Made by a program: the position numbers and the translations under genes. Positions 7,877 through 13,065 of a stretch of 14,488 nucleotides of DNA are shown one piece after another. Below the pieces are notes generated by a model. It was given only the letters and a program-made list of their open reading frames with translations. It was not told the origin of the DNA and made no database searches. This DNA is from Elusimicrobia bacterium RIFCSPLOWO2_01_FULL_54_10 (GTDB lineage Bacteria; Elusimicrobiota; Elusimicrobia; 2-02-FULL-39-32), in assembly GCA_001799975.1 (NCBI GenBank), contig MGUQ01000125.1:1-14488 (forward strand), given 5' to 3'. How positions within the stretch are numbered: position 1 is the first letter of the stretch; every line of letters starts with the position of its first letter.

Positions 7877-9070
7877 TTTTTTAGGATTTCTGCGGTAGAT
7901 TCTGTTGATGCCCTCGTACGTGGCCCATATCTGGCCGTCGTGCAGTGTGAACGCTGAAACGGATTTTCCCGGCACCGGAGATTCTTTAAACGCATAAGCC
8001 CCTTCCGGTTTGAACCGTTCCGTCAGGGTGTTCTTGTAAATCTTCGTTCCCACCGCTCCCGCCGTCCAAAAAGTAACCCCATCATGAAAAAGCCCCACCG
8101 GAAACTGCGCGGGCGAATCGTATTCCGCGAGCACCGTGAGCGCCGCGTCCAGAGCATGCTGATAAATTTTGCGGGTTTTGCCGTCGCAGGACCAGAGATA
8201 TTTGCCGTCATAAAAAAGCCCGGAAGGCTCCGGCCCCGGGCTGGGAAAAGTTTCAATGATGGTGAGCCGGTCCCCCCGCGCATGCTTGTGGATCTGTTTT
8301 TTCCAGGAATCGCAGGTAAAAATAAAATCGGGCCCCGCGGCAATGCCCGTCAAGTGCGCCCCGGGCAGGATCACTGAGCCCGCCAAGGCGAGGTTTTTCC
8401 CGTCCCACGCGTAACGCTCGATCTGCTCCGTGAACCAGTCCGTCACCCAGAGCGTGGTCCCGCTGAAGGCCAGCCCCGAGACTTTCGAATGGCCGATGAG
8501 GAATTCCTTGTCTGAAGCGCCGGCGCCCTTCCAGAAATAAATCCCGCCCAGAAAGAAAAGAAAGAACAGGGTTATCCCTGCCGACCAGGGCACCAAATTG
8601 CCGAGCCATAATTGATTTTTGTGCGGCGCCTTCGGCAGAATATCTTTTGCCTTGCCGGGCGCAATTTTTTCCGCCAGCCGCTTGCCGAAAAGCCCTTCGG
8701 TTTTCAAAGTTCCCACCTGGAGCGCTTTGTTCACGGACTCCACCAGCTGGCTGTTGTCAAACGGCTTTGAAATGTAGTGGGCCGCGCCCAGCTTGATGGC
8801 CTGCACGGCTTCTTCAATGCCGCCGTAGCCGGTCACCATGATGACGGGCAGTTCCGGCCGGGCCTGCTTGATTTTTTCCAGGATTTGAATGCCGTCCATT
8901 CCGGGAAGCCTGAAATCGAGCAGCACAAGCCCCACGGCGGCGTCCTTCACCTTGACCAGGGCTTCCTCGCCCGAATTAACGGACACCACGGAATGGCCTT
9001 CGGACAAAAGCACGTGCGTGATGGCCCAAATCATGTCGGGCTCATCGTCCACAACAAGGATCTTAGCCAT
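7856..9070 (-). CDS. Receiver domain-TM-extracytoplasmic beta-propeller protein
   Basis: A 404-residue protein of unusual architecture. Residues 1-120 are a complete response-regulator receiver: D8-D9, phospho-acceptor D52 (LLD), T80 and K102 (SKPFD). A basic linker (about 121-158) leads to one hydrophobic helix (about 159-180: [18 protein letters not shown]). Basic residues before the helix put the receiver in the cytosol. Residues 190-404 hold five 24-residue copies of a propeller-like motif, starting at 197, 240, 282, 324 and 371, with an aromatic or hydrophobic pair at motif positions 11-12 and isoleucine at position 21. This should lie outside the inner membrane, where such folds often bind small ligands or proteins. 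There is no DNA-binding or enzymatic domain. The ATG at 9070 overlaps the upstream kinase by 8 nt; there is no ribosome binding site, so translation is probably coupled. The longer upstream reading in this frame only shadows the kinase. The function is unknown. Confidence 0.88.
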   Translation of the reverse strand: MAKILVVDDEPDMIWAITHVLLSEGHSVVSVNSGEEALVKVKDAAVGLVLLDFRLPGMDGIQILEKIKQARPELPVIMVTGYGGIEEAVQAIKLGAAHYISKPFDNSQLVESVNKALQVGTLKTEGLFGKRLAEKIAPGKAKDILPKAPHKNQLWLGNLVPWSAGITLFFLFFLGGIYFWKGAGASDKEFLIGHSKVSGLAFSGTTLWVTDWFTEQIERYAWDGKNLALAGSVILPGAHLTGIAAGPDFIFTCDSWKKQIHKHARGDRLTIIETFPSPGPEPSGLFYDGKYLWSCDGKTRKIYQHALDAALTVLAEYDSPAQFPVGLFHDGVTFWTAGAVGTKIYKNTLTERFKPEGAYAFKESPVPGKSVSAFTLHDGQIWATYEGINRIYRRNPKKLLQILP

Positions 9071-9716
9071 TGGGGAGAGTGAGGGTGACAGAGGTGCCCC
9101 GGCCCTGTTCGCTTTGCACGGTGATGTCGCCGCGGTGGGCTTGCAGGATGCGTTTGGCCACGGGCAGGCCGATGCCGATGGAGTTGGGCTTTGTGGAATA
9201 GAAAGCTGAAAAAATTTCCGGCATGTCGCGGGGATGAATGCCCGGACCGTTGTCCCGGATGACGACTTGGGCGGCGCCATCCTGTCTGCGGGTTTCCACA
9301 GTCACCGTTCCCCGTTCGGGAACGGCCTCGATGGCGTTCAAGAGCACATTCATGAAGGCCAGAAAAAGCTGGTTTCTGTCCGCGCGCTCGAGCGCCACAC
9401 TCTCCAGCTTGCTGGAAATGACCGCTTTCTTTAAGCTGCATTGGTCCTTGAGCATGGAGCAGGCTTCGGAAAGAATGGGGGCCACGTCCGTTTTTTGGAG
9501 GTTGAGCGTGAGCGGCTTGGAAAACTCCACAAACTCATCCAGGCGGTCTTCAAGGTATTTGACGCCGTTTAAAATGGATTCCATGGATCGGCGGGCGGCG
9601 GGGCTCAGGCGCTCGGTTTCCAGGATCACGCCCGCATTGGCCTTGATGATGGCCGCGGGGTTGCGGATCTGGTGCGCCATTCCGAAGACGAGTTTTTCAA
9701 AATCTTTATCGTTCAT
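9063..9716 (-). CDS. Small soluble histidine kinase without sensor domain
   Basis: A 217-residue kinase made only of a phosphoacceptor domain and an ATPase domain. The H-box is FGMAHQIRNP with H15, resembling NtrB-type kinases but with Q for the usual E after H. The N-box is FMNVLLNAIEA (N127), G1 is DNGPGI (155-160), the F-box is around FSAFYSTKP (169-177) and G2 is IGIGLPVAKRI (180-190). No membrane segment, PAS, GAF or other input domain is present. The ATG at 9716 is chosen; a TTG at 9752 would add 12 residues but lies upstream of the predicted -10 box. No clear ribosome binding site is seen. Its last 8 nt overlap the receiver-propeller gene, its evident partner. The inferred role is to phosphorylate that receiver, or to dephosphorylate it, as NtrB-type kinases can. 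Confidence 0.9.
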   Translation of the reverse strand: MNDKDFEKLVFGMAHQIRNPAAIIKANAGVILETERLSPAARRSMESILNGVKYLEDRLDEFVEFSKPLTLNLQKTDVAPILSEACSMLKDQCSLKKAVISSKLESVALERADRNQLFLAFMNVLLNAIEAVPERGTVTVETRRQDGAAQVVIRDNGPGIHPRDMPEIFSAFYSTKPNSIGIGLPVAKRILQAHRGDITVQSEQGRGTSVTLTLPNG

Positions 9717-9740
9717 CAGGGTCAGATTACCGTCGAGTGA

Positions 9741-9769
9741 ATGATACCCCAAAAGGCGGGCAAATGCAA
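9741..9769 (-). promoter_or_regulatory. Putative promoter of the sensorless kinase/propeller pair
   Basis: On the minus strand TTGCAT (9769-9764) and TATCAT (9746-9741) are separated by 17 nt. The -10 box matches 5/6, the -35 box only 3/6. Transcription would start near 9734, giving a leader of about 18 nt before the ATG at 9716. This placement excludes the upstream TTG as start. Confidence 0.5.
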
Positions 9770-9780
9770 GGGTAAAGAGA

Positions 9781-9817
9781 ATCGGGACCCCATCCGGTTT
9801 GCGAATGAGGTCCCGAT
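9781..9817 (-). terminator. Hairpin terminator after the Ig-like protein gene
   Basis: A perfect 9-bp inverted repeat, ATCGGGACC (9781-9789) with GGTCCCGAT (9809-9817), extends inward by CAT/ATG after one C-A mismatch. Read on the minus strand it lies about 30 nt past the stop of the Ig-like gene and is followed by TCTCTTT, a modest pyrimidine tail. It separates that gene from the kinase promoter. The stem is certain; Rho-independent termination is likely but the T-tract is weak. Confidence 0.6.
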
Positions 9818-9846
9818 CCGTGTGAGTGGTGAATGCTTCTTAGGGG

Positions 9847-10227
9847 TTATTTGCCTTTGTAGGTTTCCACCTGCACAGAGCCGGAAGAGAATCCAGGCGA
9901 TGTGGCCGTCACGTTGACCATCCCTTGATGATGCGTTGAACTCAAGGTTGCCGATCCGGTCGCTGAGGAGCCGGCGGGCACGTTGATGTAGATGACGGAG
10001 GGGCTTACGGCGCCCGGCCCGCTTGCCGCCAGATAGACGGGGTACGTCATCGTGGCCGTATTCGTTGAGGGTGAGACCGTAGCCGTGATGGTCAAAGCAG
10101 ACGTGCTTTGTCCATCCGCTCGAATTCTTGTTGGGTTGGCGGATATGCTCAGGCTGTCAGCATGAGCGGCCGCTGTAAGCATAAGAACAGAGTACAGGGC
10201 CAGGATGAACTTTTTTGATGGTGTCAT
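9847..10227 (-). CDS. Small exported protein with one bacterial Ig-like domain
   Basis: A 126-residue secreted protein. The N terminus is a clear signal peptide (KK, hydrophobic core, AHA before DS, cleavage after about residue 23). The rest is a single beta-rich domain of the invasin/intimin Big type, recognisable from SISANPTRIRADGQSTSALT near its start and rich in Thr, Ser and Val. No lipobox, membrane anchor or sorting tail is visible, so it may be periplasmic, released, or part of an assembly. ATG at 10227 is chosen over an upstream GTG-like extension because AAAGGAGG sits 5 nt before it and the signal peptide begins there. It has its own -10 box and a hairpin after its stop, so it is probably a single-gene unit. 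Its function is unknown; adhesion or surface-layer roles are only guesses from the fold. Confidence 0.82.
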   Translation of the reverse strand: MTPSKKFILALYSVLMLTAAAHADSLSISANPTRIRADGQSTSALTITATVSPSTNTATMTYPVYLAASGPGAVSPSVIYINVPAGSSATGSATLSSTHHQGMVNVTATSPGFSSGSVQVETYKGK

Positions 10228-10263
10228 TTGTGCCTCCTTTAGTGGCATTGATACTACCATGCA

Positions 10264-10320
10264 ATTATAGGCGTTAAGAACTTTCAGGGTTACTGTCGTT
10301 TTGTAACAATAATGTGAAAA
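10264..10320 (-). promoter_or_regulatory. Promoter of the Ig-like gene with possible OmpR-type direct repeats
   Basis: A perfect -10 box TATAAT (minus strand, 10269-10264) lies 36 nt before the ATG at 10227. No acceptable -35 box exists at 16-18 nt. Further upstream, two adjacent 11-mers, TTTTCACATTA and TTGTTACAAAA (10320-10299), match at 7 of 11 positions, the period used by OmpR/PhoB-type regulators. Such a regulator is encoded immediately upstream. The -10 is strong evidence; the operator is tentative. Confidence 0.5.
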
Positions 10321-10321
10321 C

Positions 10322-11011
10322 TCAGGAATTCATCTGATGGGTCATGACCCTATAACCGAGCCCTGCAATAGTTTGAATCACTTTTGAGCCTCTGGGTCCA
10401 AGCTTTTGACGGATTCGGGTAATGTGCGAATCAATGTTGCGCGGCAGTATGGGTTCAAGCCCCCAGATTTTATTGATGATTTCCTTTTTAGAGATCAGTT
10501 TACCTTTTGATTCGAGCAGAATGCTCAAGATCTCATATTCTTTTGGCCTCAGCTGAACCTCTTTGCCGCCCAGCAGGATTTGTCTTGTCTTTCGGCTCAA
10601 GACCACAGGACCGGCCATGATATCTTCATAGGATTCAGGTTTCGACCTTCTTAGCACGGCCTCGATCCTGGCAAGCAGTTCCTGGTTGTTGAAGGGCTTG
10701 GTGATATAGTCGTCCGCGCCATTTTGAAATGCTGAGACTTTCTGGTTGATCTCATTGAAAGCCGTTAACATGATGATGGGGATCTTTGAGGTTGGTTTAT
10801 GTGACCTTAGGAATTTACAGACTTCCAGCCCGCTGATATCCGGCAGGTTCCAATCTAAAATCACGATGTCGGGGGTTGTTTCACAGACGAGTCTTATTCC
10901 GGTTTTGCCTTCATCCGTCGTTTCCACGGTATACCCGGATGCCGTCATCAATGACTTCAACGCTTTTAAAAAATCAACATGATCGTCAATTACGACGACA
11001 TTAATTTTCAT
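10322..11011 (-). CDS. OmpR/PhoB-family response regulator
   Basis: A 229-residue DNA-binding regulator. The receiver (1-120) has D9-D10, phospho-acceptor D53 (ILD), T83 and K105 (TKPF). The winged-helix output domain (about 130-225) shows LRPKEYEIL, the recognition-helix region NIDSHITRIRQKLG and the wing IQTIAGLGYRV, all standard for the family. ATG at 11011 is preferred, with GAAGAA upstream; an in-frame TTG at 11032 would add seven residues without a better ribosome binding site. It follows the PorV-like gene by 37 nt with no recognised promoter between, so it is probably in that operon. It lacks an adjacent dedicated kinase. The gene is visibly more AT-rich than its neighbours. Likely targets, by position, are the downstream Ig-like gene and the surface genes of its own operon; this is inferred. 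Confidence 0.93.
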   Translation of the reverse strand: MKINVVVIDDHVDFLKALKSLMTASGYTVETTDEGKTGIRLVCETTPDIVILDWNLPDISGLEVCKFLRSHKPTSKIPIIMLTAFNEINQKVSAFQNGADDYITKPFNNQELLARIEAVLRRSKPESYEDIMAGPVVLSRKTRQILLGGKEVQLRPKEYEILSILLESKGKLISKKEIINKIWGLEPILPRNIDSHITRIRQKLGPRGSKVIQTIAGLGYRVMTHQMNS

Positions 11012-11048
11012 GGGGTTCTTCGGTGAGATCAATATGTGAGGTTTTCAA

Positions 11049-12479
11049 TTATCTTTCAGGCATGAGCAGCACCTGGCCGGTGGTCAGCGAGCCGCCGCGT
11101 TCCACGCGGTCGGCATTGAGCTCATAGATCTCCACCCATTTGGCGGGGTCGCCGTAGAGCTTTTCGGCGATGGATTGGAGCGTCTCGCCTTCGAGGACCT
11201 TGTAGGTGCGCGGCACGGCAGGAAGATTTTTAGGTTCAGCAACCGGGGCAGACTTGGCCTGATTGGAGAGCTGCTGGATTCTCTGCTCCAGGTCGCGCAC
11301 TTTCTGGCGCATCTTTTCAGTTTCCACATTGGACTGGAACACCCGGTTTTTGAGCTGCTCCATTTCGTTTGTTTCCTGATCGTGGATACGCTCTTCCAGC
11401 TTCTTGATCTGGTCCCGCACCCAGTTGGATTCCAGCTTGCCGCTGCGGGTCTGGTCTTTCAAGCCTTCCAGCTCCCGCTCCATCGAAGCAATCTGCGCGC
11501 TCTTTTCTTCAAGCAAGCGTTCCATCATTTCCGAATCCTCTTCAAAGTCCCAGCGAGCCCGGTCCGGGACGCGGCCAAAGCGAACGGACATGGAAAACCT
11601 GTGCGTGCCCGCGGTGGATTCGATGCCGCCCAGCGGGAACAAGAACGCGTAATCCAGCCCCAGGTTGCCGCCGCGGTAGCCCAGGCCCATGGTGATCTCG
11701 CGGCGGTTGCGCGCCCCGCCGCCGATGCCGGTGCGGAGCGCGAACATCTTGAGAAGGATCTTTTCCAGTCCGATGGCCACATTCGTGTCCTTGTCTTTTT
11801 TGGAGATCTCGGCGTCGAACAACAGAGTTTTCTGATGGTAGGCGAATCCGCCGCGGATTTCCGCGGGCACTTTATCCGATGCGGCGAGGCCCACATTGGG
11901 CTGGTTCAGATCTTTGACGGTAAAGCCGAAGGAATAATTGACATTGGGGCGGTACATGACTCCGAAATCAAAGGATAAATTTGTGGTGTTGTAGCCGTTG
12001 CTGATGAACAGCGGGTCCATTTGAGTGTAGGCGTCCTTGCCGAAATTTCTTTTGAGAACCTTGCCGGATGCGCCCACAAAAAATCCGTCGGCCAAGACCT
12101 CTTTACCGTAAGAGAAATTGATGGAGTCTTCCCTGTAGGCGCCTTCCAAACTCAATGAAATCCAGCCCAGGCCCAGGGTGCCGTATTGCCCCGCTTTGAC
12201 GGGCTGTACCACGCCCACAAACCCGCTGCCCAGATTGGAGTTGTCTTTTAAGCCCGAGTAGAGCTTGCCGTAGCCGCCGGTGAATTCCCCCCGGCGCACT
12301 TGCGCCAGGCCCGCGGGATTGTAATGAATGGCGTGGGCGTCATCGCTCACGGCCGTGAAAGCGTTCGCCATGCCGATGGGGCGCGCGCCCGCACCGATCT
12401 GCTCAAAAGCGGCCCTTGCGGGGGTGACGATGCCCGCGAGAAAATGAACAGCCAGAATCGACCCCCGAATTTTGTTCAT
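11049..12479 (-). CDS. PorV-like outer-membrane barrel with coiled coil and LysM domain
   Basis: A 476-residue exported protein in three parts. A signal peptide (1-23, cleavage after ARA) precedes a PorV/PorQ-type beta-barrel (about 24-301), recognised by GARPIGMANAFTAVSDDAHA and IHYNPAGLA followed by alternating Gly/aromatic strands and ending HRFSMSVRFG. A long charged coiled coil (about 308-408) comes next, then a Pro/Ala linker and a LysM domain (about 426-474: YKVLEGETLQSIAEKLYGDPAKW). PorV in type IX secretion carries substrates by their C-terminal domain; LysM binds peptidoglycan. The coiled coil plus LysM would reach from the outer membrane to the cell wall, an addition not part of ordinary PorV. 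The ATG overlaps the stop of the preceding CTD-only gene (ATGA), so the two are coupled. Whether it transports cargo or is only a structural barrel is open. Confidence 0.85.
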   Translation of the reverse strand: MNKIRGSILAVHFLAGIVTPARAAFEQIGAGARPIGMANAFTAVSDDAHAIHYNPAGLAQVRRGEFTGGYGKLYSGLKDNSNLGSGFVGVVQPVKAGQYGTLGLGWISLSLEGAYREDSINFSYGKEVLADGFFVGASGKVLKRNFGKDAYTQMDPLFISNGYNTTNLSFDFGVMYRPNVNYSFGFTVKDLNQPNVGLAASDKVPAEIRGGFAYHQKTLLFDAEISKKDKDTNVAIGLEKILLKMFALRTGIGGGARNRREITMGLGYRGGNLGLDYAFLFPLGGIESTAGTHRFSMSVRFGRVPDRARWDFEEDSEMMERLLEEKSAQIASMERELEGLKDQTRSGKLESNWVRDQIKKLEERIHDQETNEMEQLKNRVFQSNVETEKMRQKVRDLEQRIQQLSNQAKSAPVAEPKNLPAVPRTYKVLEGETLQSIAEKLYGDPAKWVEIYELNADRVERGGSLTTGQVLLMPER

Positions 12480-12889
12480 CTTGCCACCACAATCGTCCCG
12501 TTAGTGAGAGAGTTTCCGGCTTGCACTTGGTAAATATATACCCCTGACCGCACGATGGAACCGCTTCTGTCGCGTCCGTCCCAAACCAGCCGCGTGGGGT
12601 TGCTGCCCGTGCCCGTGATGTCCGTGAAATCCGCCACTTCGGAACCGTTCAAATCGTAAATCTTGGCCTGGGTGACAATGTCTGCCGCAGGGTTGTCAAA
12701 CAAAAGCACAAAAACAGCGTTGCCCCCGGCATTGCTGTCTGGCGTAATAATCCTTCGGGGAGTTTCTCTTAAAGAAAAGGTTTCTGCCGGGCGGACTTTT
12801 TTGAGAGATTTGGGAAGGTCCGGAGCATACAAGGATATGCCGGAAAACATCTGAAAAATAAGGCCAAGAAGCAGGGTTGCCTTTTTCAT
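12476..12889 (-). CDS. Small exported protein consisting of a FlgD-Ig/CTD-like domain
   Basis: A 137-residue protein. A signal peptide (about 1-21, MKKATLLLGLIFQMF) is followed by a short linker and one FlgD-Ig/gliding-motility-type C-terminal domain (about 42-137). The domain ends in RSGVYIYQVQ and GTIVVAR, nearly the same as the end of the FN3 protein next to it, which reads RSGVYVYQIK and GTMVVAR. The calcium-site-like TPNGDGVND of the larger protein is here ITPDSNAGGN. ATG at 12889 is chosen because GGAGA lies just upstream and the signal peptide starts there; an in-frame start at 12937 would bury the signal peptide. It overlaps the PorV-like gene by 4 nt. In proteins of this kind the domain usually ends a long passenger; here the passenger is missing. 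The role is unknown. Confidence 0.82.
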   Translation of the reverse strand: MKKATLLLGLIFQMFSGISLYAPDLPKSLKKVRPAETFSLRETPRRIITPDSNAGGNAVFVLLFDNPAADIVTQAKIYDLNGSEVADFTDITGTGSNPTRLVWDGRDRSGSIVRSGVYIYQVQAGNSLTNGTIVVAR

Positions 12890-12940
12890 TTTGGTCTCCG
12901 TAAAGATATACTGCAATAACAATGCCAAAGAACGCATTCT

Positions 12941-12969
12941 ATTAAATCAATATAACGGCTTTAAATCAA
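12941..12969 (-). promoter_or_regulatory. Putative promoter of the CTD-only/PorV-like operon, with 9-bp direct repeats
   Basis: Minus strand TTGATT (12969-12964, 4/6) and TTTAAT (12946-12941, 5/6) are 17 nt apart, predicting a start near 12934 and a leader of about 45 nt. The word TTGATTTAA occurs twice, 19 bp apart, covering both boxes. The surrounding 12890-13065 gap is AT-rich and holds no gene. Confidence 0.45.
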
Positions 12970-13028
12970 GAGAATGTTGATTATTATGCTCTATTTTGAC
13001 TTAAGGGGGCGGGGGTGAGGAAGGAGTG

Positions 13029-13053
13029 CTACAGATGTAGAAAAATGTCTACA
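13029..13053. repeat. Clustered CTACA/TGTAG palindromes past the FN3 gene
   Basis: Three 5-bp words lie in 25 bp: CTACA (13029-13033), TGTAG (13036-13040) and CTACA (13049-13053). They form a near-perfect palindrome and also a 6-bp hairpin TGTAGA/TCTACA with a 6-nt loop. The hairpin falls 13 nt past the FN3-protein stop, but no T-tract follows on the minus strand, so a terminator is doubtful; an operator or RNA 3' end structure is possible. Confidence 0.4.
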
Positions 13054-13065
13054 ATCGGGTCAATT

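Noticed and set aside
7877..7882. T6 run after rpoD as a terminator
   Set aside because: No GC-rich inverted repeat precedes it, and it lies in the coding end of the convergent transcription unit.
9717..9752. TTG start at 9752 for the small kinase
   Set aside because: It lies upstream of the predicted -10 box, has no ribosome binding site, and the extra residues add nothing to the domain.
11175..11978. Plus-strand open frame opposite the PorV-like gene
   Set aside because: It is the complement of the barrel and coiled-coil coding sequence; no promoter, ribosome binding site or domain was found.
13003..13024. G-rich run that could form a quadruplex
   Set aside because: Only two G5 tracts are present, followed by G2 pairs; this is insufficient for a stable quadruplex and there is no other support.
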